Positions 12,061 to 23,799 of a stretch of 64,000 nucleotides of DNA are shown in pieces. The notes below the pieces were generated by a model, which saw only the letters and a program-made list of their open reading frames with translations, was not told the DNA's origin and did no database searches. Origin of the DNA: Heterocephalus glaber (taxonomy: Eukaryota > Chordata > Mammalia > Rodentia > Bathyergidae); the NCBI RefSeq assembly GCF_000247695.1, contig NW_004624730.1, forward strand, positions 29,590,078 to 29,654,077, written 5' to 3'. A program made the translations under genes and the position numbers. Positions within the stretch are counted from its first letter, which is position 1. Every line of letters starts with the position of its first letter.

Positions 12061-13559
12061 TCTAATTGTATTTTATAATGTTTATTCTGTAGTTTGAGGA
12101 ATGTGCAGGAATTTATTTGGATATTTAGATTTTATTTTTAGTTTTATATTCTACTCTCACCCTTCTTCACATTTGCCACCATCTAGCAGATTTGTAGAGG
12201 CTCAAATCAAGGATTCTCAATCCAAAACCAGGTCTTAAAAGGTCAATGCTCAGGGCATTGACCCTGGGTGACTTGTAGCTGTCACTCACTCTTGGCTTGG
12301 TCACTGGTCATGAGGATGGATCAGCATTGTCTTACCTCCCTAATCTCTTAGCTCTCTATATGCCAGAGTTACAACCATACCTTCTTTTCCTTCCCCTTGT
12401 ATTGGTAAAAGAGTTCCTTCCTTTATTTCATTGTTCTCAAGGGGCCTTGGTTTCAGATTCCTATTTCTCACAGTGCCTTTGTTACCACCATCCTAGAAGA
12501 TTCTCATTCAGCTGCTATTACCTGATTAAGGTTCCTAATTTAAGCAAATACTTTATTCTACCCTACCTAGTTTTTAGCTTTATGATTTTTTTATATGTTT
12601 ATTTTTCCTATAACTTAGTTGTGATATTTTTGCTATGTTTATATGCCTAATTTTTACTATGTGTTTGATGTAGCTTAACATATTTGAGTATAACAATTTG
12701 AGAATAATAAAATGTGAATTTTCTGTGAACTTTCTTTAGACTGGGAGGTCTAAAGATTTTAGAAAGGAAGTGAGTTCTTTTCTCTTATTAAGTCTACCTT
12801 AGGCCCATTTTAATAAATTTGTGTTTCTTTTCAGTGTACCCACTCAACTATATTTTCAGTTACCTCTGACTTAGACTATCTTAAAAACTAGGCCTCATGA
12901 GTTTTGAAGCCTTGAATATATAGTCTTCTCCACTTTATTCTCCTCTTTTTGTTCCTATAATTATTCAATTCTTGAATATCTGTTAGGGCTCCATTCAAAT
13001 TCTTTACTTTGTTTTACTTCCTTTTTTTGAAAGTGTCTTTAAGATGTATTTCTGGTTTCTAAATCACTGCATGCTCTAAGCATTAGTTTTCATGTGAGCA
13101 CTGACATTTCTTTATGTTCTTGATTGAATTATGATAAGCTCTTCATACTTTTTCACTGTAGCATTTCAACTTTATTTTTATTTAGAATTCAGGTTTTTCA
13201 TCTGCTGAAGAATATTGTACTACCATCCCTCTCAACTCTCCCACTTTCTTTCATGAAGATGATCCAAAGAGAAGGATCAATGACAGGAAGTTAAGCTTTA
13301 GGAATAGTCAGAACAAAGAAGTACTTGATTTAAATGATTTTGCAAAATACATATTCAGTCATTTTATATTTTTCAACTTTTTCCCCTTTATATATTTCCT
13401 TGACTCTACAGTAGTAATTATTTCTCTAGCATTTGTGCAAATAATGAGTTTTGTCCCTCATACAATTTAAACTTAACTAGAAAATAACACTTCTGCAAAA
13501 TGGATTATAAAAATGCATGTGAGAATCATGGGGGATTCATTCACTCATTTGTATAGATG
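12061..13559. other. Unassigned sequence with a 117-codon open frame
   Basis: No repeat or gene recognised. The open frame 12297-12650 starts at TTG, is rich in Leu, Tyr and Phe as expected from T-rich DNA, and has no domain I know. I do not call it coding. Confidence 0.35.
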
Positions 13560-13690
13560 TAAGGATCAGCCATTAGTCATGATTTGGAAATATAAATATG
13601 AATAAATAGGGTCTCAGGCTTCAAGGAGCCCACAGTCTAGCACAACAGACATACAAAAAGAATTTCCATATGTAGTGTAATAAATGCTTA
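13560..13690 (+). mobile_element. Possible L2-era ancient repeat
   Basis: 'tctcaggcttcaaggagccc' followed by 'acagtctag' and 'gacatacaaa' resembles a mammalian-wide repeat segment of the L2/MIR age. It is short and diverged. Confidence 0.35.
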
Positions 13691-14639
13691 ATATTCATGA
13701 AGAGTTCCACTAAATTAGTGCAAAAAGACCTGTCAAACCTTTACAAAATATACTTTATTCTGCTGCAGCTTTTAAGATGAGTTGAGCTTATCACAAATAC
13801 AATGGAAGGAAAGGTGTTCTAGGAAGAATTGTTCAACATATGTAGACTATTTAAGGTTTATTTTCTATTCAGAGGATGACTATAGGAAAGACAGTAGCAT
13901 TAAGAAGTTAAACAAGAAATGAATGTTTGAGTGAGATTGTTAAAAGCCCTGTGTATAATACTAAAGGGCCCAAATATCTACATGAAACCTTGGGAGAATT
14001 TGGATAAGCATTATAAAATTTTTATATGAGGGAAGTATTGTCCTCTATGTAAGGCTGTTGCAAATATTTGTGTGACCCTCAATTAAAATATAGTATAAAA
14101 TCCAAGGGCCCTTTGGGTGTGTACACTGATTTATCAATGAAGAAGTAGAATTAAGAGCAGAGAAGAGCTGCTTACAGTTTTAGGTCATGTCCAGCTCTGA
14201 TCCCTAACAGCATGCTGGCACCATCTTCTCCTGTTCAGGTCTGAAGACTTGATTGTCAAATTCAGTCATGAATATCAAAAGTGCCACTCAGAGCCAGTTT
14301 TATGTCTCCCATCATGAAAAGAAAAGTAATACTGTTCTTACTCATAACATTATGTTCTTCTGAATCTTTCTGTATTAAAATAACAGACATATCTTACTTC
14401 TGTTCCTCAATACCATTTTTAAAATGCCAGTTACATCTTTATGTATAGTGCTGCATCGGTCATTGTGTCACCTGAGAATATTGGTGTCTATTGATTATTA
14501 TGCTTCTTCAATGATAACCTAAAATGTAGCTATATCAGATCATACTGAAGTCTGAATAATAATTTGTTTTCTGACCATGTTCAGTTCATCATTCAGAAGA
14601 TTATAGTATAAATATTGAACAACACATCTTACAATCATG
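13691..14639. other. No feature recognised
   Basis: Mostly AT-rich. No ORF, tail or known repeat can be supported. Confidence 0.35.
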
Positions 14640-15205
14640 TCTTCTTTTTAGCCCTTTAGGCTGTAATCTCTGCATTTCTGGAGTGTCTTATCTTTCATGA
14701 ATGACTTGATCCCTGCCTTTCGCATACCACCAACAGCTGAACTGAGGGACCATGAGTGAAGTGAAAAGAGCAGACCTTTTGTACATGGTATGTTCATCTT
14801 TCACAAAATGCACCTTAAAAGTAATCCTGAAGAGCATAGTGTTAACCTGTGAATCAGAGACAAGTGGGGACATCAACCAGAAGAGTCAATTGGCACTGCA
14901 AGGGGACCAATATCTTGGAGGAGAAGATGCAGCTAGCTACCTCCGTAGTTTTGTGTGTCGTGGATCACACAGAACCTTTGGAAGGATAGATGGTCATCCT
15001 GAGTGTATGCACATAGTAAAGGAGTCTGGTCACTTCCCTTGAGGTCTGTAGACCAGAGTAGCACTTCAGCAGAAACAGAGATGAGTGAGAAACAACTGCC
15101 CAACCCACACACATGCCTCAAGCCTAAAGGTCTAAAATGGATTCCATTGTCATGTACAATTTTTGTTTTATATATAAATTAAAAAATAAAAAATAAAATG
15201 GACTA
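14640..15205 (+). other. Retrocopy-like unit with a 96-codon ORF and A-rich end
   Basis: An ATG in a good context (gggaccATGa) at 14752 opens a 96-codon frame ending at 15042 (begins MSEVKRADLLYM). About 130 bases of further sequence lead to an A-rich stretch at about 15180-15199. This order (ORF, trailer, A-rich end) is what a processed retrocopy or SINE/LINE end would give. I do not recognise the protein and see no flanking duplication, so function and even coding status are unknown. Confidence 0.25.
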
Positions 15206-15784
15206 TCAATAATCAAGTCTAAACTGATCCTGTTTCTAGGATAAATGCGAGTCACCCCAAATGTCAGCACAGTTCTGGAATATCAACTTTGCATGATCCC
15301 ATGGTGGGGCAACCGCACCAGCCAGTAGGAGGAATTTGGCATCAGGACACCCTCTTAAACAGTAGACATGACTTTCACAGTTTACTAGGGTATTTGGGCA
15401 ACCTCATAAAGGAAGTATTTCAAAGGGGAAAAATCAAAATACTAGTTCAGTTCTGAAGCATCTCATTTTGGCAAGCCTGAGCCAGTGGAGAGGGACTTAG
15501 AAAATACAGTGTTTGGTACATCCAACAACCAGACCGATCCACAACCAGGTCTGGGACAAGAGGGTCCCATGTAAATGATATGATAAATCCAGCTCCTCCC
15601 AAGAATGAGAGAAGAAACTTCAAAAATCGAAGAAGGCACTCAAAGTTTTGGGCAATTGAGGCACATGAAGCAATCTATTTCTTCAAGTCTAATAGTGGTT
15701 CTAACTAGTGGTACTAATTTAGGGTATACATGAGGAGTGTCTTTAGAATTTCTTATATTGTCATTAAAAGCTGAAACCTTCATA
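15206..15784. other. No feature recognised
   Basis: Less AT-rich than its surroundings, without a recognisable repeat. The short frames do not look coding. Confidence 0.35.
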
Positions 15785-15930
15785 AAATCAACAGATATTG
15801 AGCATTTCAAATGTGTCAAGCATTTTGTTAACAACCTCTAGTGTATTCTGTCTTTCAATTCACTAACAGGCCCAAGTGGCAATTATTATTAATTCTATCA
15901 TGAATAGAAGGTGAGTGACTTCACAAGTTG
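15785..15930 (+). mobile_element. MIR remnant
   Basis: 'gatattgagcatttcaaatg' followed by 'tgtcaagcattttgttaaca' and a later 'ggtgagtgacttcac' matches the order of a MIR core (ancient tRNA-derived SINE). Confidence 0.5.
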
Positions 15931-15959
15931 AGCAAAACTTTAGAAGACTCCAAAAATAG

Positions 15960-16500
15960 GGGTCAAAAAAGCAAACAGTGACAAATAAGATTATGTCAAA
16001 CTGAAAAGTTTCTGCCCTTCAATGGAAACAATCATCAGAGGAAAGAAACAACATATATATGAGGAGAAAATACTTGCAGACTACAAACAACAATGGGTTA
16101 ATATAAGAATATATAAGGAACTAAGAATCTCAACAGCAAAAAAAAAATTTAAATGGGCAAAATATCTAAATTGATATTTCTAAAAGAAATTATAGAAATG
16201 TCCAAAGTGAAAAATGTTCCACATCACTAATCATCTGAGAAATTCAAGGCAAAATCATAATGACCTATCACCTCAAGAATAATATAAAAAAGGCAAGATA
16301 TAACAAAGAATGGAGTGGCTATGCCAAAAAGGAAACACTTGTACACAGTTCGTGGGAACATAAAGTAGGGCAGCCATTATGTAAAATGGTACAGCAATTA
16401 AAACAAAAAAGTTACACTATTTAGTAATCCCACAATTGGGTATAGAGTTATGTGGTTGAAAATTATAGAGAGATATGTTTAAGTAAACACAAAAAATTAA
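15960..16500 (+). mobile_element. L1 ORF2 fragment (C-terminal side)
   Basis: 'gattatgtcaaactgaaaag', 'aagaatatataaggaactaa', 'atgggcaaaatatctaaatt' and 'agtaatcccacaattgggta' follow the order of L1 ORF2 from after the RT to the C-terminal domain. It has many stops. Its 3' end is replaced by the next L1. Confidence 0.85.
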
Positions 16501-17336
16501 AAATCATCCCATTGCATATCATCAGATCATAGGGAAATGAAACTGAAAGTTAATAGCAGAAGAAACAACAGAAACTATATACTCATGAATGATCAATGGG
16601 TCATGAAAGAAATCAAGCAAAAAATTAGACCATTCCTAGAATCAAACCATAATCTCAATAGAATATATCAGAACCTATGGAACACCATGAAAGCAGTCAG
16701 GAGAGAAGTTTATTGCTGTCAATACTTACATTAGAAAGGCAGCCTTGCTCAAATAAATGACTTAATGATGCACTTCAACATAATAGAAAAAAAAGAACAG
16801 TCCAAACCCAAATCATTTCAGGAAGAAAATCATAAAGATTAGGGTGCAAATTAATGAAATTGAGACCAACATGTAATACAAAGCAACAATGTATTGAAGG
16901 GCTATTTCTTCGAAAGAATAGACACTTAGCCAACCTTAACAAAAAAGAGAAAGAAAAAACCCAAATAATACAGTTAGAAATGAAAACACAAAATCACAAT
17001 GAAAATTGCCAAAATCCAAAAAATTATTAGTAACTATTTCAAAAACCTGTACTCCAATAGATTGAAGAATCCAGAAGAAACAGATTCCTAGATAACATAT
17101 GAATTACCAAAACTGAACAAAGAAGATATGAAAACCTTGAAAAATCCAGATAAGCAATAAAATTGAAACAGTAATAAAAAAAGTTACCAATTAAGAAAAG
17201 AACAGAACTCAATGGATTTACCACTGAATTCTACAAGAATTTCAGAGAACATGTCACACAAATACTCTTTCCTCAAGAGAAGAATGCTTATTATCACCAC
17301 TCCAATAGAGTACTCAAAACACTAGCTAGAGCAATT

Positions 17337-17519
17337 ATGCAAGACAAAGAAATAAAAGTAATATGTATAGGAAAGGAAGAAGTCAAAGCATCATTCATTG
17401 CAGATGACATTACCCTTTATACAGAAGATCCAAGAGCCTCCACCAAAAGATTTCTAGAATTAATAACCAAATTCAATAGCATTAGCAGGATACAAAAATC
17501 AATGCACAAAAGTCAATAA
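17337..17519 (+). pseudogene. L1 RT fragment with ADD motif
   Basis: A 60-codon frame (begins MQDKEIKVICIG) contains ASFIADDITLYTEDPR, the L1 version of the RT active-site motif (usually FADDM). The next segment, LELITKFNSISRI, matches the thumb side. The upstream palm and fingers are absent because of the internal deletion, so it cannot make an active enzyme. Confidence 0.85.
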
Positions 17520-17551
17520 CATTACTGTACTTCAATAATAAACTCATTCAG

Positions 17552-17656
17552 GGGCCGGGGATTTGGCTCAGTGGTTCCACCGCCTGCCTTGCAAGCACAA
17601 GGACCTGACTTCGATCCCCAGTCCCAAAAAAACAAAACAAAACCAAAAAAACAAAC
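17552..17656 (+). mobile_element. ID SINE with 15-bp target duplication
   Basis: Starts GGGCCGGGGATTTGGCTCAG with A box and B box (ACTTCGATCCCC) and an A-rich (aaaac)-type tail. Identical aataaactcattcag repeats flank it at 17537-17551 and 17657-17671. The first G is shared with the repeat. It is inserted in an L1. Confidence 0.95.
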
Positions 17657-19465
17657 AATAAACTCATTCAGATTGAAATTAGTAAAGCAATATAATTTAC
17701 AATAGCATCAAGAAAATACTTAGGAATTAACATAACCAAGGAAGTGAAATACTCTACAATGAAAACTACAGTACTTTGAAAAAGGAGATCTAAGAGGACA
17801 TCAGAAAATGTATAGATATCCCCTGTTCCTGGATAGCCATAAACAAGATTGTCAAAGTGACCATACTTTCAAAGATGATATACAATTTAAGGCAATTCCA
17901 ATCAAAATACCAACAGTACTTTTTGCATAACTAGAGAAAACATTCCTAAATTTCATCTGAAACCACAAGAGACCCAGAATAGTAAAAGCAATTCTGGGCA
18001 ACAAAAGCAATGCAAGAGGCATCACAATCCCAGATTTTAAGTTATATTGCAAGGTTATCATGATTTTATTAAAAAAAAAAACAAACAGCATGGCACTGAC
18101 ACAAAAACTGACATATATCAGTGGAACATAATAGAGAATGTAGAAACAACTCCAGCCACATTGCAGCTATCTGAATGTGGACAAAAACAGATACTAAGTA
18201 GACAAAAACGGACACTGGGGTAAGACAGACTCTGTGGCAAAAGGTGCTGGGAATATTGTCTATACATATACAGAAGATTGAACCTAGACCTGTATCTCTT
18301 ACTATGTACTAAACTAAAACCAAAATGGATCAAAGATCTAAATATCACCATGGAAATATTTAACCTGCTAGAAGATAAAATAGGTAAAACTCTTAAAGAC
18401 ATAGGTATATCCAAGAACTTACTGAAAACAGGGCCCAATTGCACAAGAAATAGCATCAAGACACAATGAATGGGATCATATCAAATTAAAAAGCTTCTGC
18501 AGAGCAAAAATAACAACCAACAATGAAAAGGTAAACCTACAGACTGGAAAAATGATTTTTCCTGCTATTCTTCAGAGTACTGATATTAAGAATATATCAA
18601 GAACTCAAAAACTTAGACACCCCAAAATTAAAGATCCAATCAAAAACTAGCAACTGAAATGAATAGACACTTCTCAGAAGAAGTATAAATATTCCATAAA
18701 AACATGAAAAAAAATGTTTCAAATCTCTGGCCGTTGGAAAAGTTCAAATTAAAACAGCTCAGAGATTTCATCTTATTCAAGAGAGAATGGCAATGTTCAA
18801 GAAATCAAATAATAACAAATGCTGGTGAAGCTGTGGGGAAAAAGAACCTTTCTACATTATTGTTGGAATCTGAACTAGTACAATTACTATGGAAATCAGC
18901 ATGTAGAGTCATCAAAAAATGAAAACTAAAAATTCCATTCAACTCAGCTATTCTCCTTCTAGGTATCTTCCTGGGAGTTAAAAACACAATATTACAGAAT
19001 ATGTATATCCATATTTACACCAGCACCATTCATAATAATCAAATATTGGGAGCAGACAGTATGTCCCTCACCAGATGAATGGACAAATGTGATATTTATA
19101 TAGAATGGAGTAGTACACTGGTCTAAAGAAGGATAAATATGAGTCATTTGTGGGAAAATGGATGTACCTCGAAACAATAAAAAGTGAAATAAATCAGACA
19201 CACAAGCTTAAATATTACATCATTTCTCCTATATGAGAAACCCAAAGTATAAATAAATTAAAGAGTAAAATAAAAGATAAAGGAAACAGGGAGGTAGATC
19301 TTTTGAAAAACGGAAATGGATCATGAGATGGTGAAAGGAAGGAAGGTGAAAGGAAGAATATGAAAAAGTAATTAAGGTATGTAATGTACGTGTACCAACT
19401 CCCCACGATGAATGTAATCATTATGTACTATAATCATATACTAATAAAAATAAAAATTTTAAAAA

Positions 19466-19519
19466 GGAAAACTATACTGGATGTTTAAATATTTTAAAAT
19501 GTATTACATTGAAATACAC
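19466..19519. other. Spacer between L1 and mariner remnant
   Basis: Short AT-rich join after the L1 tail. No feature. Confidence 0.3.
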
Positions 19520-19810
19520 ATTTCTACTATTCTGTACAAAATATTCACCATTTTTCAAACACACCCCATCATTCTTGACACTTTCTGAAATAATTCTTAC
19601 AGTCTTCTTTCATGAAGATCTTTAGTTATTCTGTCATGCATGCCTTGATGTCCTGAACTGATTCAAAACTTTTACCTTTTATGGTCATTTTGAGTTTGGG
19701 GAAGAGCCAGATATAGTACAATGCCAGATATGGTGAATAAGGCATATCAGGATAAATTGTAATATTTTTACTGGCCTGCCTTTCTGATGTATGACAAGTG
19801 GCATTCATGG
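19520..19810 (-). pseudogene. Mariner-type transposase C-terminus (minus)
   Basis: Minus-strand frame 19626-19808 reads CHTSERQASK, then YSPYLALYYIWLFPKLK and MTIKGKSFESVQDIKAC. This is the C-terminal third of a mariner-like transposase: HTS, then YSPDLAPCD..LFPKLK, then KGKRFES..EDI. Both aspartates of SPDLAPCD, including the third catalytic residue, are now tyrosine. A frameshifted continuation (FQK..CV..NGEYF) follows towards 19530. The enzyme is dead. Confidence 0.8.
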
Positions 19811-19975
19811 TATTTTTTTATCACACCTCATAAAGACACTCATAAAAGATTTCCAGAATTGCTTCAGAAAGTGGCAAGAACAATCGAATAAATGTGTCTG
19901 AAGCAAGGCATAGTATCTTGAAGGAGTTTAAGGACAATGTGTCTTTCATTGCAATATATTTCTAAAATTTAAATA
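19811..19975 (+). pseudogene. Mariner-type transposase tail (plus)
   Basis: Plus-strand translation from about 19823 gives IKTLIKDFQNCFRKWQEQ, then SNKCV, a stop, and YLEGV. This is the typical end of the same transposase family (FQ.CF.KW..RW.KC....G.YFEGD). It lies in the opposite orientation to the neighbouring minus-strand remnant and joins it at about 19810. Confidence 0.75.
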
Positions 19976-19984
19976 TTCACTATG

Positions 19985-21120
19985 TATTTTGATCTCAAAG
20001 TAAATGAAATCAGTATGATAAAGAGATATCTGAATCCCTATATTTATTTCAGCACTAGTCACAACAGCCAAGAAATTGAAACAATTTAAATGTCCATCAA
20101 CCAATGTGTGGATAAAAAAATATGGCACATATACACCATGGAATGTTATTCAGTATAAAAAAAGAAGAAATTATGTCATTCAAAACAACATGATGGAACT
20201 GAAGACCATTATGCTAAGAGAAATAAGCTAGGCACAGAAGTACAGGTACCTGTTGGGAGCAATTCTGCATAATTTTGGGGAAAAATAATTTCACAATTAA
20301 ATTATGATTAGGTCTAGTTCTCCTGCCTACAGGCCAGCTATGGCATGTCAAGACATAACCCCATTTTTGCCTCCAGTCACCGGTAAAACCTCAATGGTCT
20401 GATAATGTGATGCTTCAGGGCAGGATTATACTAATTGAAGACATCCTGGGGAGGAATAAAATCTTCATCTAAGTAAGTTCCTTATTGTTCTAGGATTATC
20501 ACTGATGCCCTCTGAGTGATCTATTATTCCCAATGTACCTAATAAAGATGTGGCAAGCTCAGGGTTTTTCATCTTTGCTGCCCAGAGCAGCACTGATCAG
20601 GCCTAAAGCTCAACTTCTTCTCTAAGTCTCATTTTTCTGTCTTAATTAATTGATTTTCCATGTGCTGTCCTGGCTCACAGGAGACTAGGACTCACTGCAG
20701 GAGTTCTAGTAAAGTCCCCTTTCCCTGGTCCCCTACAGGTACTCCATGAATTTCTTCATGAGGTTAATCTAAAAATGTTGGTAACTGAATCTGATAATAT
20801 ATTGGAGGTTACCAGAGGTGAGAAAAGTAAGGGTTAAGATTGGAACGGGGAAAGGTTCAATGGGTCCAAAGCTGCTCTTAGATAGGAGATAGAAGTTCTA
20901 GTGTGCTGTTGCACAGTACGGTGACCACAGATAATGACTATGTAATGTATATCTCCAAAGACTACACAAAAGGATTTTGAATGTTTTTACCATATGGAAG
21001 TGATAAATATTTAAAGAGACAGATCTTAATCTTATTTCATTATATATATATGATGTTCCATTAATATGTATAATCTGCATGTTTATAAGTTAAAAAAATA
21101 TATAATTTAAAAAAGAAAAA
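19985..21120 (+). mobile_element. L1M 3' end split by a solo LTR
   Basis: Before the LTR: 'gaaatcagtatgataaagag', 'aatgtccatcaaccaatgtg' and 'catggaatgttattcag', all L1 ORF2 C-terminal. After it: 'gaggttaccagaggtgag', 'tagataggagatagaagttc' and 'ggattttgaatgttttta', an old L1M 3' UTR ending in an A-rich stretch near 21085-21120. The two parts are continuous once 20245-20737 is removed. Confidence 0.88.
20251..20737 (+). mobile_element. ERVK-like solo LTR, 487 bp
   Basis: Begins TGTTGGGAGC and ends CCTACA, so it has the TG...CA ends of an LTR; the TGTTGGGAGC start is typical of class II (ERVK/IAP-like) LTRs. AATAAA lies at 20541-20546. The flanks are ggtacc (20245-20250) and ggtact (20738-20743), a 6-bp target duplication with one change; 6 bp is the ERVK size. 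No internal viral sequence is present, so this is a solo LTR left by recombination between two LTRs. Orientation is taken from the AATAAA position. Confidence 0.85.
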
Positions 21121-21210
21121 TTTACTTATCAAAAGTCACACAAATAATAAATGTCAGAACAAGGAATCAAACTTGAGTCTATATAATATCACAGCTTATT
21201 CTTAAAGATG
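21121..21210 (+). mobile_element. MIR remnant
   Basis: 'aaaagtcacacaaataataa', 'atgtcagaacaaggaatcaa' and 'acttgagtct' follow the 3' half of MIR (gtcacac..taa..ggcagagc..ggattcaaac). Confidence 0.6.
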
Positions 21211-22654
21211 ATTTTAAACTATTCTCTGAAATGGGAGGTAAAATTGATGTGTAATATATAATAAGTGTGGTGAGAAAGGAAATCAAACAAATTGACCTCT
21301 CTTTGGTTTTAAAATGAAAATTGGGTCATCTGCGGAGAATAAGGAGACAGATAGTATAGAATATTTGGAGATTTACTGCTGTAGAATTAACTAGAGCTAG
21401 GGTACAAAGGGAGGAAGGTTTTCCCAGCAGCAATGAGGAGCTAGATCAGGGGGGAAATAATAAACAAATATTGGCACTACCTAGATAACTCTGTGGCTTA
21501 CTCCATCAAACATTCACAGCTACTGACAGACACTAGGATAAACACATATCTTGCTTGATCTAAGAAAAGCAGGATGAACTTAGAATAAACACATATAGGA
21601 ACCCATGGTCAACCTCCTCTTCTGATACACTCAGTTTATACTCCATCTGGTACTGAGGGGTCTTACACACACAGAGACAACCCAGCCTCCACATCCCACC
21701 TCCCTCCACATCCTTTAAAAAATGTCCCTCAGCAGACTTATCTTTCTCATAACTTGGGGGTAATACATAGCAGTGATGCTATCAGGACAGACCTAGGGAA
21801 GAGGCCTATGAAAGGTGAACTTGAGGATGTTCAGGTAAGAAATTGCAGGGCTCTTAATCCTGAAAAACAATCTAGAAAGTAACCCCTACATATTCTTTAC
21901 CCTCATGTGCTCATGAGTCAGGATGGTTGACAATGTTTAATGACAATACTCCAAAGGTTAGTGTACATTTAGACATGAACACCGGAACTTATAAGAAACA
22001 GAAAACACCATCTAGAGGTTTAACAAAAAATTAACAAGAAAGTAACTTCAAGGGCATGAGCAATTATAAATGGATTTAGATGAGGCTTTATCCACAGTTC
22101 AAGTTGGCTATACATTTTTCAGCTTTGCCATCTTAGTACTAGTTCCATTCTCAGGTGAGGCATTCACTGAGCCTACGTTTCATCTTTCAAAAACTTTGGA
22201 AATTAGAAGCCCATTTCTTCAACCTCCCAGCCAAAGAATAAAATTGCATTGACAATTCTAACTGACCTGACTATTTTTATTTATCTTTTTGAATTAAGGT
22301 CTTACTGGAATTAAACAGAGGTTTTTGACATGATCGGACCAACTTCTGGGAAAGTAATAACATTCAATCCTCTAAAAATCACTTAAACTTAAACTCAGGG
22401 TTCTTTTTAGAAATGTAAAAGGTAAATATATAATGAGAGACAGAAATTTTATACATAATGAAATAATAGTGGTGTGAGAAGTACCTTATTTTATTTCCTC
22501 CTCAGTAGCGGCAGGGCACAAGAATTTAAAATAGTATAAAAGAGCAACTTGCACAAAACTTGATATATTTTTAAATCCAAAAGACCAAAGGGGGGGGGGA
22601 AAGACCGCAGAGCTTCATTTTGGAAAGACATCTTTATTCCATGCTTTTAGAACA
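21211..22654. other. Unassigned sequence
   Basis: No repeat or gene identified. A run of nine or ten G at about 22589 and an open frame 22070-22252 without known similarity are the only landmarks. Confidence 0.35.
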
Positions 22655-22876
22655 AGATGTCATGTGAATAAAAGGTCCAAAGGGATAGGGGAAGTGGGAG
22701 GGGAAGGGGGAAGGAAAGAAGGGGAAGGAAAGATTATGAGAAAAGGAAAAAATGGAAACAAAGTCTATGAAAATAGGAAAGGGTGGAGAGGGTGAAGATA
22801 CATCATGTACAGGTACAAGCACCCAATGATAAATGTAAACGTATTGCATACCTAAAATGTACCAATAAAAAAAAAA
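22655..22876 (+). mobile_element. Truncated young L1 3' UTR
   Basis: Same end as at 4613: polypurine tract (22687-22760), 'acatcatgtacaggtacaag', 'aaatgtaaacgtattg', 'gtaccaataaa' and an A tail. No coding part and no clear flanking duplication. Confidence 0.88.
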
Positions 22877-23799
22877 GAGTCCAAGGCTCTTCCTTTCCCC
22901 CCTAGTCTCTTGGTCTGGATTTGTGACTTTTGTGGGTTCAATTTTTTTTCAGGTGCTAGGTAGTATTCATCCACCAGCTATAATATGCTCTTAAGCAATC
23001 TTATCAATTATTTAAATTTCCTTTCTAGGCTTCTCTACCCTGATCCCTAAAGTGACTGAACCTACTGTCTCTGTAGCCTTTGCAAGGAAGCATTGCTTAA
23101 CATGTCTATTAATGCTGAAAACTGAGAAATAGAGTACCAAGAAGTACCCAGGTGTGTCATGCAGGTTTCCCTGCACCTGGTGATCAGGATTATTTACCCC
23201 TGGCTGTTATCTCCTCTTTTTCCTGCTTAGTGCAAGGAGCTGAGCTGACCCACTGTTACGCTGGAAGTAGAACTCCCACCACCAACCATTAACCATATTC
23301 TTAAACTCTTGCAAGTCAGACTCCTTTCGCTGCTAATTAATGTTGCTCTTCACTGTGATAATTCCACTTACCTGTATGTGGAAAGCTGCACCCAGCTTCT
23401 TGGCCTCTATTTTTCCCCCAATTTGTGAGCCTAATACTGTGAAATATTTTCCTACTGTCATCCTTGACCTAGAAAGGAGCACATCTCCTGAACTCCTTGA
23501 AACTGGGTCTACTCGTGGGCATGTCCCTCTAGATTACTCTGTGGAATAGACTTCTCTGGGAGGTTTTTATAGTTAAAGGACATCTATGATAAAGTGCTTA
23601 CTTCTTTGGAACTTTTAACCCCTTCTTTCATCATCAGTCATGGCAATCCTGCCATTTTCACCTTATGTACTATGAGCCATCACTTTTTTCATGCTTCTAA
23701 AAGTCACCTGAATATGTGTACATCTCCCAGGATTCTAAGGGGTAGGGAAGTTAATCATGATAGGTCAATTTAAATAGGTTAAAACATGTAGCAGATTAG
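22877..23799. other. Unassigned sequence
   Basis: Moderate GC and no recognised repeat. It may be the upstream part of the old LTR-like repeat that follows. Short frames, such as 23340-23549, are not convincing. Confidence 0.3.

Larger units (their letters stand above)
16505..19465 (+). mobile_element. L1 with deleted RT core and 3' end
   Basis: It starts in the linker between endonuclease and RT ('ggaaatgaaactgaaagtta'), runs to about 17260, then jumps directly to the end of the RT (LARAIMQ..FIADDITLY), so the RT core is missing. It continues through the C-terminal part to a 3' UTR ending 'ttatgtactataatcatata', 'ctaataaaaa'. An ID SINE lies at 17552-17656. All frames are broken. Confidence 0.9.

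Noticed and set aside
12297..12650. 117-codon frame
   Set aside because: TTG start, hydrophobic composition from T-rich DNA, and no recognisable domain.
17552..17656. tRNA gene with A and B boxes
   Set aside because: The boxes belong to an ID SINE with an A-rich tail and target duplication. It cannot fold as a full tRNA, and the same holds for the other ID copies.
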